A stretch of DNA of 64,000 bases from Acidimicrobiales bacterium (GTDB lineage Bacteria; Actinomycetota; Acidimicrobiia; Acidimicrobiales; Palsa-688): the NCBI GenBank assembly GCA_036378675.1, contig DASUWA010000013.1:62001-126000 (forward strand), in the 5' to 3' direction. The notes beneath the pieces were generated by a model. It had not been told where the DNA came from and ran no database searches. It saw only the letters and a program-made list of their open reading frames with translations. Made by a program: the position numbers and the translations under genes. Each line of letters starts with the position of its first letter. Within the stretch, counting starts at the first letter, position 1. Shown here in pieces: positions 44,025-51,384 of this stretch.

Positions 44025-44531
44025 ATGGCTAAACGCAGCGTCTACATACCGGATGGACTCTGGACCGAGATCCAGGATCAGGTACACGGGCTCAACCTGA
44101 GCGTCTCCGAGATCGTTCAGACAGCCCTGCGCCAAGCGTTCGGCGCGACCAGAACCCACGCCCCGACGCCCGACGAGGCCTTCAAACCTCGGCACCGGCG
44201 CGTAGACGCCGACACCCTGGACCGGCTGAAAGACAGGTTCCAAAAGCAGGCTCAGGCCGCCTACGACGAAGGCCACGACTACGGCAGCGAGATCGCAGGA
44301 AGGCTCAACTGGGCGGAACTGGGAGCCCTTGCACGCACCAACTGGCGTCATCCCCGAAAGGACGGCGACACGGGCTGGGACGCCTACCAAGCAGTGCTCG
44401 GCACGCCGTGGGGGCCCGAATGGGTCAACCGTCTGAAAGAGGACGGCATGGCCAGCCGCGGTCTCAGCGACGCGCTGCAGGAGATATACGACTACACCAC
44501 CGCTGACCTAGCCGACGATCCTGACGGCTAG
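44025..44531 (+). CDS. Ribbon-helix-helix regulator with a novel C-terminal domain
   Basis: A 168-residue protein from ATG 44025 with AGAAGGG upstream. Residues 1-40 form a ribbon-helix-helix domain: strand KRSVYIP, then helices DGLWTEIQDQVHG and SVSEIVQTALRQAF. The C-terminal domain (about 62-155) has YDEGHDYGSEIAGRLNWAEL, then ARTNWR and WGPEWVNRL, and is shared with the divergent neighbour. It probably binds the repeats in the promoter between them. The role of the shared domain is unknown. It ends 3 bp from the convergent GGDEF-EAL gene. Confidence 0.65.
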   Translation: MAKRSVYIPDGLWTEIQDQVHGLNLSVSEIVQTALRQAFGATRTHAPTPDEAFKPRHRRVDADTLDRLKDRFQKQAQAAYDEGHDYGSEIAGRLNWAELGALARTNWRHPRKDGDTGWDAYQAVLGTPWGPEWVNRLKEDGMASRGLSDALQEIYDYTTADLADDPDG

Positions 44532-44534
44532 CCG

Positions 44535-46775
44535 TTAGATGACAGCCGGCTGGTGGATGACCGTCCCGTTGAGGAGCTTTGAGGGATCCTCGGGGGCCGG
44601 CTGCGGCTTGCCAAGATGAAAACCCTGCGCCCTGTCGCAGCCGAGGGCTCGAAGAACTGCGAGCTGCTCGCAGGTTTCGACGCCTTCTGCGATAACGATC
44701 CGCCCAAGGTCGTGGGCCAGTCCGATGATCGCCTTCACGATCGCTTCGTCCTCGGAGCTCACGGTCAGGCCGGCAACGAAACGCTGGTCGATCTTCACTT
44801 TGTCGAACGGGTATGTGCGGAGATTGGCGAGCGAGGAGTAGCCGGTACCGAAGTCGTCCATCGCGAGAAACACGCCGAGCGCCTTGAGCTTGCCGATCCG
44901 TTCGGCCGCCGCGTGAGGGTCGCGTATCAGCGCGCTCTCGGTCAGCTCCAGCGTCAGGTGCAACGGCCGGCGGAGCATCTCCTCCACAGTTTTCGCGAAA
45001 TCCTCGTGTGCGAGTTGGCCGGCCGAGATGTTGACCGCCATGTGCACTGGTGACCCGTTTGCGGCCCACATCGTCGCTTGGTCGCAGGCCTGCCGGAGCA
45101 CCCAATCACCGAGCATCATGATCAGCCCGCTGTCCTCGGCGACTTCGATGAACTGCTGCGGACCGATCAGCCCTTCGTGGGGGTGCTGCCAGCGGAGAAG
45201 GGCTTCGGCCGCAACGAGTTCTCCGGTTCGGAGGTCGAGGATCGGCTGGTAGAAGAGCCTCAGCTCGCCGCGATCGACGGCGCCGCGGAGAAGGTGCTCG
45301 GTGTGGACCCTGGCCAAGGCGCTGGCCCGAGCCTCCTCGTCGAATACCTGGACCCGGCCGCGTCCGAGCTCCTTGGCCCGGTACATCGCAGTGTCGGCAT
45401 CGCGGATCAGCTCCGCCGGGTTGGAAGCCAGATCCTCGGCGGAGGCGACTCCGATGCTGGCCGTCAAATAGAAGTCCTCGCCGGCGAGACGGAAGGGCTG
45501 ATCGAATGTTTCCAACAGGCGGCGCGCGACCACCACCGGGTCTCCCGGCGGCTCGCAAAGGATCACGAACTCATCGCCGCCGAAACGAGCGACCGTGTCT
45601 CCAGTTCGCAACGCAGAGCGCAGCCGCCCAGCCGCCTCGACAAGCAACTGGTCGCCGGTGTCGTGGCCGAGGCTGTCGTTGATCAGCTTGAACCGGTCGA
45701 CGTCGAGGAACAGCAGCGCCGGCTGCTCAGCCCCTGGCTGCAACCGGGCCAGGCTGTCGGACAATCTCTTGAGCAACAAGGCTCGGTTCGGAAGCCCGGT
45801 CAGCCCGTCGTGCATGGCGTTGTGCGCGAGCTCAGCTTCCGCCCGTTTGCGGTCCGTGACATCCCGGACGTTCAGAACGACCCCTCCGATCGACGGGTTG
45901 GCCCTCTGGTTCGTTCCCACCGCCTCGACGTGTCGCCATATCCCGTCGGGCCGTCGTACGCGCATCTCCACCGGCTGGCTCGGCCCAGGAAGGAGAAGCG
46001 CTTCCGCAAGATAATTTCTGACCGGCTCGATGTCGTCGGGATGAACGAGTGAGCGAAGGTCCGCCTTGTGGAGCTCTTGCGCGGTCATCCCGGTTATCAG
46101 TTCGCACGCGCCGCCGGCGTAAATCGCCGTTCCTACTTCGTCCAAAACGAGGATCATGTCGGAGGAGTTCTGGACGAGCGACGCGAACCTCTCACCGGTC
46201 ACGCGCGCTGCCTCCCAGGCCCGTTCTCTGTCGGCCGAGATCGTCTCCGCCATTCGGGAGACGTAGAGGAAGGCGACGGCGCCGAGGGCCGCAATTCCGT
46301 TGTCGAGCGGCGTACGGATGTACGAGGGGGCGATCCCGACGGCGACCGCGATCTGACCGCCCGCGATTCCCGCGAAGGCCCACAGCCTGCAAACCCGCCA
46401 GGCGGCGGCGCCCTTCTCTGCAACCAATTGTTGAGCCGCGACGAGGTATACGACGTCCACGGCCGGTCCCCACCCAGTGGCATAGATGATCAGCGTGGTG
46501 GCCAGGGCGCCTGTAGCGGCCCGACCCTGAAGCGTCCACGCCGTCGGGTGCTTCGCGTCACGAACGGTCGCCGCTGTCGACAGGACCGCGGGAATGAGCC
46601 AGAGCAGCCCGTAAACCCACATCGGGTGGTCGGCTATGTCGTGCATGTCCCGGAAAAGCCAGAACAGCACCAGCGTCACGGGACCGATGGCATAGGCGAG
46701 GAAGAGCGGCTGACGCGCCACGCTCAGCAGCTGTGCTCGCCCAGGCAGGGATATTCGCTGTTCGGCCACGATCAC
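44535..46775 (-). CDS. Membrane GGDEF-EAL cyclic-di-GMP enzyme with PAS sensor
   Basis: A 746-residue protein from GTG 46775, 11 bp after AGGAGG. About seven or eight hydrophobic helices fill residues 15-190 (MHYT- or MASE-like membrane sensor). A PAS domain follows at about 195-310 (ILVDEVGTAIYAGGACELIT-type pattern). The GGDEF motif is at about 400 (FGGDEFVIL) and an EAL domain starts near 520 (AEALLRWQHP) with DDFGTGYSS. Both active-site motifs are intact. It is the second such enzyme in the window. Confidence 0.9.
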   Translation of the reverse strand: MIVAEQRISLPGRAQLLSVARQPLFLAYAIGPVTLVLFWLFRDMHDIADHPMWVYGLLWLIPAVLSTAATVRDAKHPTAWTLQGRAATGALATTLIIYATGWGPAVDVVYLVAAQQLVAEKGAAAWRVCRLWAFAGIAGGQIAVAVGIAPSYIRTPLDNGIAALGAVAFLYVSRMAETISADRERAWEAARVTGERFASLVQNSSDMILVLDEVGTAIYAGGACELITGMTAQELHKADLRSLVHPDDIEPVRNYLAEALLLPGPSQPVEMRVRRPDGIWRHVEAVGTNQRANPSIGGVVLNVRDVTDRKRAEAELAHNAMHDGLTGLPNRALLLKRLSDSLARLQPGAEQPALLFLDVDRFKLINDSLGHDTGDQLLVEAAGRLRSALRTGDTVARFGGDEFVILCEPPGDPVVVARRLLETFDQPFRLAGEDFYLTASIGVASAEDLASNPAELIRDADTAMYRAKELGRGRVQVFDEEARASALARVHTEHLLRGAVDRGELRLFYQPILDLRTGELVAAEALLRWQHPHEGLIGPQQFIEVAEDSGLIMMLGDWVLRQACDQATMWAANGSPVHMAVNISAGQLAHEDFAKTVEEMLRRPLHLTLELTESALIRDPHAAAERIGKLKALGVFLAMDDFGTGYSSLANLRTYPFDKVKIDQRFVAGLTVSSEDEAIVKAIIGLAHDLGRIVIAEGVETCEQLAVLRALGCDRAQGFHLGKPQPAPEDPSKLLNGTVIHQPAVI

Positions 46776-46915
46776 TTTTGGATGAGCCTCCTAGAAACTC
46801 ATCGGAAGTTGGTCCGGCAAGCTTGAATGACCTGTCCCTCGCCGGGTGTTATCCACACCAGGCGAGAGGGACAGCACCCTCACGAGAGACGGCTGGAACC
46901 CCTACCGTTGAAGAT

Positions 46916-47632
46916 GTGGAGGGCACGGATGCCCGCGGGGTACAGGTTGAGCGCACCGCGTTATCGGGCGCGGTGGTCGCGCACGGTGTCCGCAAGATGT
47001 TCGAGGCGGACAACGCGCCCATCCGGGCCCTCCGGGGCGCCGACCTCGTGGTGCAGGCTGGTGAGTTCGTGGGCATCATGGGTCCGTCGGGATGCGGGAA
47101 GAGCACACTTCTCAACCTGATCGCCGGGCTCGACGTGCCAGACGGAGGTCAGATCCGCGTGGCGGGACAGCCGCTGGCCGGTCTGGACGAAGACGGCCTC
47201 GCCCGGATGCGACGGCGGCACATAGGGATCGTGTTCCAGTTCTTCAACCTTCTCGAAGGGATGACGGTTCTGGAAAACGTGACCCTTCCGGCGGTCATCG
47301 CCGGCAGAAGCCGGCGTGCCGCCGAATCCCGCGGCCGGGATCTCCTCGACCTCTTGGGGGTGGCCGACAAGGCGATGACCATGCCCACGTCGCTCTCGGG
47401 TGGTCAGCGACAGAGGCTCGCCATCGCGCGCGCCCTCGCCAACGACCCGACGGTGCTGTTGGCGGACGAACCGACCGGTTCGCTCGACACCGAGGGCGGC
47501 CGGGAGATCATGGAGCTGCTCCGCCGCCTGCACGCCGCAGGCCAGACGATTGTCATGGTGACGCACAACCCCGAGGTGGCCACCTCCGCGTCCCGCTTGG
47601 TGGCGATGCGGGACGGCCGGATCGAAGAGTGA
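46916..47632 (+). CDS. ABC transporter ATPase of the LolD/MacB type
   Basis: A 238-residue ATPase read from GTG 46916, a start without a clear ribosome-binding site. Walker A GPSGCGKST is at about 58-66, the Q-loop is QFFNL, the signature LSGGQRQRLA and Walker B LLADEPTGSLD follow, with the switch His in VMVTHNP. The motif LADEPTGSLD is typical of LolD/MacB/BceA-type ATPases that pair with FtsX-type permeases. The nearby FtsX-type permease (51385-53901) is on the opposite strand, 3.8 kb away. Its stop overlaps the kinase start by 4 bp. Confidence 0.87.
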   Translation: MEGTDARGVQVERTALSGAVVAHGVRKMFEADNAPIRALRGADLVVQAGEFVGIMGPSGCGKSTLLNLIAGLDVPDGGQIRVAGQPLAGLDEDGLARMRRRHIGIVFQFFNLLEGMTVLENVTLPAVIAGRSRRAAESRGRDLLDLLGVADKAMTMPTSLSGGQRQRLAIARALANDPTVLLADEPTGSLDTEGGREIMELLRRLHAAGQTIVMVTHNPEVATSASRLVAMRDGRIEE

Positions 47633-49518
47633 GCGCCACCTCGTCGCGAATCGCTGCTGCGGCCGCGCTGCTTCTCTCGTGGGTGGCCGTCGCTGTCGGG
47701 TTCTCCGAAGTACCAGTGTCGAACGTGGTCGGATGCGGTCTCGGCGTCGCAGCGCTGTGGGCGGCAGCGGGTTGGCTCGTGTGGAGGCGCAACGGGATCC
47801 CCCTCGTCGCCTTCGCAAGCTTCCTTGCCGCAACGGCATTGGCCGCGTCGCGTTTCCCGCCGGACGGTCGGGCGGTCGAAGTCACCGCCGCAGCACTGGC
47901 TGGGGTGGTGACGTTCTGGTGGTTGGTGGATGCCGTTCGCCGAGGTTATCGACGCGGTCCGGCTGCAGACCGGGACCGGCTGCGCTGGCTCGCCGCCGGG
48001 ATAGTGGCGGGCACCTCGGTGATCGTCGTGAGCGCGGCATTGCGGACCTTGGTCGGCTGGCCGGATGACCTGGGGCCCGTCGCCGTGGGCGCTTCAGCAG
48101 CTCCCGCCGTCGCGAGAGCGGCCTCGGAGTCGCGCCGGGGCAGTGGTCGTGGCGGACGCGTGCTTGTCGACACGCTGGCGCTCGGAACGTTCGCGGCGAT
48201 GATCTCGGTGGTGTACCTGATCGTGGTGCGCGGCCTCGGTAATCCTCCGAAGCAGAAGTCAGATCGCGAGACGCTGGGACTTTCGATGGTGGCCGCAGCG
48301 CTGGCGGCGGTGTCGTTCGGACCGGCGCGCCGGAGTTTTCTGAGCACAGCCAACCGGCTTGTGTATGGCGCCAAGCAGGCACCCGACGAACTCATCCGGG
48401 CGTTCGCGAGCCGGCTGACACGGAACACACCGATGGAGGAGCTGCTGCTTCAGTTGTCGGAGTCGTTGGTTCGCTCGATGAATTTGTCGAGCGCCGAGGT
48501 CTACACCGGATCGGGAGGCGTGCTCGAGCGGGTCGCGGGGGCACCTGCCGACGGAGGCCCCCGCTCGATACTCGTCAGCGACCGGGAGCGGCCGGCGGTG
48601 GCGCGTGCGATGGTCTCGGGAAACGCGTGGGTCGAGGTTTGGCTGCCGCAGTTGGTCCATCCAAATGGCGATCACCAGCTACGGGTTGCTCCCATCCGCA
48701 ACGCGGGTGAGCTGCTCGGTCTTCTTGTGGTCGAGCGCGCGGCTTCTGCCGAACCGTTCGCGGAGGACGACGACAGAGTGCTGTCCGATCTGGCCCGCGA
48801 GGTTGGACTTGCGTTGCACAACATGCAGCTGGACAGCGCGCTGCAGGACACTCTGGCCGAGCTTCGGGTCCAGGCGGAGGAGTTGAGGGAGTCGCGTGCG
48901 CGCATCATTGCCAGTGGAGACGCGGAACGGCGGCGGGTAGAACGCGACCTCCACGATGGCGCGCAGCAGAACCTGGTGGCTCTCGCGATCGAGTTGCGGT
49001 TGGCGCGCGACCTTATGGCCGACGACCCCGACTCGGCGGCTCGCATGCTCGACGATCTGACCTTAGAGGTCCAAGAGACGATTCGCGAGCTGAGAGATCT
49101 TGCTCACGGCATCTACCCTCCGCTGCTCGCCGACGGAGGCCTGGCACCGGCGCTCGGCGCGGCCGCGGCCCGCAGCCCGCTCTCAGTCTCGGTCGACGTG
49201 AGCACGAACAGCCGCTTCGATCAGGACACAGAGGCTGCTGTCTATTTCTGCTGTCTCGAGGCGCTACAGAACTCGGCCAAGCACGCACCCGGCGCAACCG
49301 CGAAAGTGCGCGTGTGGAGTGACGACGCCACTCTCTTTTTCCGAGTGATCGACGACGGACCGGGATTCGATCCAACCGTCACGCCTCGTGGGCACGGGCT
49401 TACCAACATGACCGACCGTCTCGGCGCGATCGGCGGCACGGTCCGATGGACATCTCGGCTTGGCGAAGGTGTCGAGGTGTCGGGTTCGGTGCCAGTTACG
49501 GGTGCCCAGCAGCGATGA
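47629..49518 (+). CDS. Membrane sensor histidine kinase (NarL-type partner)
   Basis: A 629-residue kinase from GTG 47629, overlapping the ATPase stop by 4 bp. Residues 1-215 have six or seven hydrophobic helices. A GAF-like domain spans about 255-395 and a coiled coil 395-430. His442 in ERDLHDGAQQNLV is the phospho-acceptor of the HisKA_3 type. The HATPase domain has ALQNSAKHAPG and DDGPGFDP with GLTNMTDR. It would phosphorylate the response regulators encoded just downstream on the other strand. Confidence 0.88.
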   Translation: MSATSSRIAAAAALLLSWVAVAVGFSEVPVSNVVGCGLGVAALWAAAGWLVWRRNGIPLVAFASFLAATALAASRFPPDGRAVEVTAAALAGVVTFWWLVDAVRRGYRRGPAADRDRLRWLAAGIVAGTSVIVVSAALRTLVGWPDDLGPVAVGASAAPAVARAASESRRGSGRGGRVLVDTLALGTFAAMISVVYLIVVRGLGNPPKQKSDRETLGLSMVAAALAAVSFGPARRSFLSTANRLVYGAKQAPDELIRAFASRLTRNTPMEELLLQLSESLVRSMNLSSAEVYTGSGGVLERVAGAPADGGPRSILVSDRERPAVARAMVSGNAWVEVWLPQLVHPNGDHQLRVAPIRNAGELLGLLVVERAASAEPFAEDDDRVLSDLAREVGLALHNMQLDSALQDTLAELRVQAEELRESRARIIASGDAERRRVERDLHDGAQQNLVALAIELRLARDLMADDPDSAARMLDDLTLEVQETIRELRDLAHGIYPPLLADGGLAPALGAAAARSPLSVSVDVSTNSRFDQDTEAAVYFCCLEALQNSAKHAPGATAKVRVWSDDATLFFRVIDDGPGFDPTVTPRGHGLTNMTDRLGAIGGTVRWTSRLGEGVEVSGSVPVTGAQQR

Positions 49519-49906
49519 ATGATCCCCGTCGTCCGCCGCCCCATATCCGGCGGAGCTCGTCAGCCCCGAAGAGCTCCTTGCTCAGGTAGGCCCGGGCTCC
49601 GCTGGATTCGAGTTCGCCGGGAAGATCGGAGAAAGCCAGCGTCGAGCAGAGGATCACGAAAACGTTCGGGTCGGCCGCGACCATCCGCCTTGTCGCTTCG
49701 ATCCCGTCGATGCCCGGCATATTGATGTCCATAAGGACCACGGAGGGGTGGAGGTCGTCGACCATGGCGAGCGCTTCCTCTCCCGTTTCGGCCTCGCCGA
49801 TCAGCTGGAAATCATCCAAGCTCTCGATGACGGTTCGTGCTGCCCGCCGGAACGGCGCCTGGTCGTCCACGACGAGAACGCCCACGGCGGTCGCGGTCAC
49901 TGCCAT
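49496..49906 (-). CDS. Receiver-only response regulator
   Basis: A 136-residue receiver domain with the phospho-acceptor Asp60 in VVLMDINMPG, acidic pair DD near 14-15 and a conserved Lys in YLSKELFG near 112. There is no DNA-binding domain after the receiver, and the gene's end overlaps the kinase gene by 23 bp on the other strand. Such proteins relay phosphate or act by protein contact. It could also be a NarL-type regulator that lost its HTH. Confidence 0.83.
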   Translation of the reverse strand: MAVTATAVGVLVVDDQAPFRRAARTVIESLDDFQLIGEAETGEEALAMVDDLHPSVVLMDINMPGIDGIEATRRMVAADPNVFVILCSTLAFSDLPGELESSGARAYLSKELFGADELRRIWGGGRRGSFIAAGHP

Positions 49907-49913
49907 GCACCCA

Positions 49914-50591
49914 TCATGAACCGTCCTGGTCGCTCAGGTACATGAGAACGGCCTTGACTCGCCGGTTGACGTCGCGTTCTTCTCGCAGGCCGAGCTTGGA
50001 GAAGAGTGAGTTGATGTGCTTTTCGACGGCCCGTTCGGAAAGGCCAAGGCTCGCCGCGATGCCGGCATTGCTGTGTCCCCGGGCCATGCCCGCCAGGATC
50101 TCGGACTCCCTCGGGGTCAGCCAGGACAGGTCGGAATTTCGCTTGCCTGCGCGGCTTCGGACCAGGTCGTCGACCACGGTGGGGTCGATCACCGACCCTC
50201 CTTCGGCCACGGTTCGGATGGCGCCGGCCAGTTCGGTCGCACCCGCGACGCGCTCCTTCAACAGGTAGGCACGGCCGGCCGAGCCGTCGCCGAGGAGGGC
50301 CAGCGCCAAGGCCGGGGTGGCGTACTGGCTCAGCACCACCACCCCCGTCTTCGGCCGGTTGGCCCGCAACCAGGCAGCGGCCTGGATCCCTTCGTCAACC
50401 CTCGTCGGCGGCATGCGGATGTCGGTCACCACCACGTCCGGGTCCTGTGCTACGACCAACGCCAGGAGGTCGGGGAGGTCCGACGCCACCCCGACCACTT
50501 CGAAGTCGTCCTCGGACTGCACCAGCCGGGTCAGCCCGTCGCGGACCAGCGCATGGTCCTCGGCGAGCGCGACGCGTATACCTGGCGCCAT
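49914..50591 (-). CDS. NarL/LuxR-type response regulator
   Basis: A response regulator of 225 residues. The receiver domain has acidic ED near 11-12, phospho-acceptor Asp57 (VVTDIRMP) and Lys near 111 (YLLKERV). The LuxR HTH spans about 155-215 (LTPRESEILAGMARGHSNAG, then LSERAVEKHINSLFSKLG). It lies 7 bp upstream of the receiver-only gene on the same strand and faces the kinase gene. The pair probably forms the output of the kinase at 47629. Confidence 0.88.
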   Translation of the reverse strand: MAPGIRVALAEDHALVRDGLTRLVQSEDDFEVVGVASDLPDLLALVVAQDPDVVVTDIRMPPTRVDEGIQAAAWLRANRPKTGVVVLSQYATPALALALLGDGSAGRAYLLKERVAGATELAGAIRTVAEGGSVIDPTVVDDLVRSRAGKRNSDLSWLTPRESEILAGMARGHSNAGIAASLGLSERAVEKHINSLFSKLGLREERDVNRRVKAVLMYLSDQDGS

Positions 50592-50601
50592 GCCGCGGAC
50601 T

Positions 50602-51255
50602 CTAACTCTTGGCCGAGCGGCGGACAGTGAAAATCGCGCCGACCACGATCACCCACAGCGCGGTGCCGAGAAGAGCAATGAAACCGAGGATCACTGTGGC
50701 GGCAGCAAAAGCGAGTACCCACGACACCCACGCCAGCCAGCCGGGGAGCAGCCTCGTCCGTCGGATCAGGAAACCAGCGGCCAGGAACATGAGCGCCAGG
50801 CCCACGGTGGTCATCGGGTAGTTGAAGTTCTGCGACAGGCTGGCCATCAGCTGGAGAGAGCCCGTGCTCAAGTGCTTTGCGTCCTGACTAAGAGTCGCCT
50901 GGAGCCCTGCTGCGATGGTCCCGGACGCACCGAACAGGATCGCGCCGGTCACGAACATGGTTCCCATCCAGCTCCGCTCCGACCGGGTGAACTGAAAATG
51001 GAGCCAGGTGAAGAAGTACAACCCGACGACGACGGCCAACGCGGTCAACACCAACGACGCACCCAGCAAACCTGTGTGCTTGACGTCCCACGCCTGCACC
51101 TTCGCGGCGTGCTTCGCCGCGGGCATGCCTGCGGTCATCAGGACCGCGGCTGCGAGCAGCGGTGCGAACACGATTCCGCTGATCCCACCCCAGCGGGCCC
51201 AATTTGCCTGGGTGTCCGAGGCGGAAACTCGGGCAGAAACATCGACTGCGGTCAT
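50602..51255 (-). CDS. Multi-pass membrane protein of unknown function
   Basis: A 217-residue protein from ATG 51255, placed by the ribosome-binding site AGGAGGGG. Five or six hydrophobic helices are visible: residues about 24-40, 62-84, 96-115, 140-160, 166-185 and 190-212. There are no conserved charged motifs or Cys. It lies 10 bp upstream of the response-regulator operon and may be cotranscribed with it, so a link to membrane stress signalling is possible. The family is not recognised. Confidence 0.65.
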   Translation of the reverse strand: MTAVDVSARVSASDTQANWARWGGISGIVFAPLLAAAVLMTAGMPAAKHAAKVQAWDVKHTGLLGASLVLTALAVVVGLYFFTWLHFQFTRSERSWMGTMFVTGAILFGASGTIAAGLQATLSQDAKHLSTGSLQLMASLSQNFNYPMTTVGLALMFLAAGFLIRRTRLLPGWLAWVSWVLAFAAATVILGFIALLGTALWVIVVGAIFTVRRSAKS

Positions 51256-51384
51256 ATGCCGACCCCTCCTTAGATCTGGAGCAGCTGAATGCGGCTCCTG
51301 AAGTGACGGTAAAAGCAGTTGCATTGGCGGCCAAGGGTGCCCGCGCACCGGAACCAGGGGTGCTAGCACCCCATTCCGCAGGAT

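Noticed and set aside
45078-46052. A plus-strand frame of over 300 codons
   Set aside because: It is the opposite strand of the GGDEF-EAL gene, whose motifs are certain. The frame is a by-product of GC-rich codon bias.
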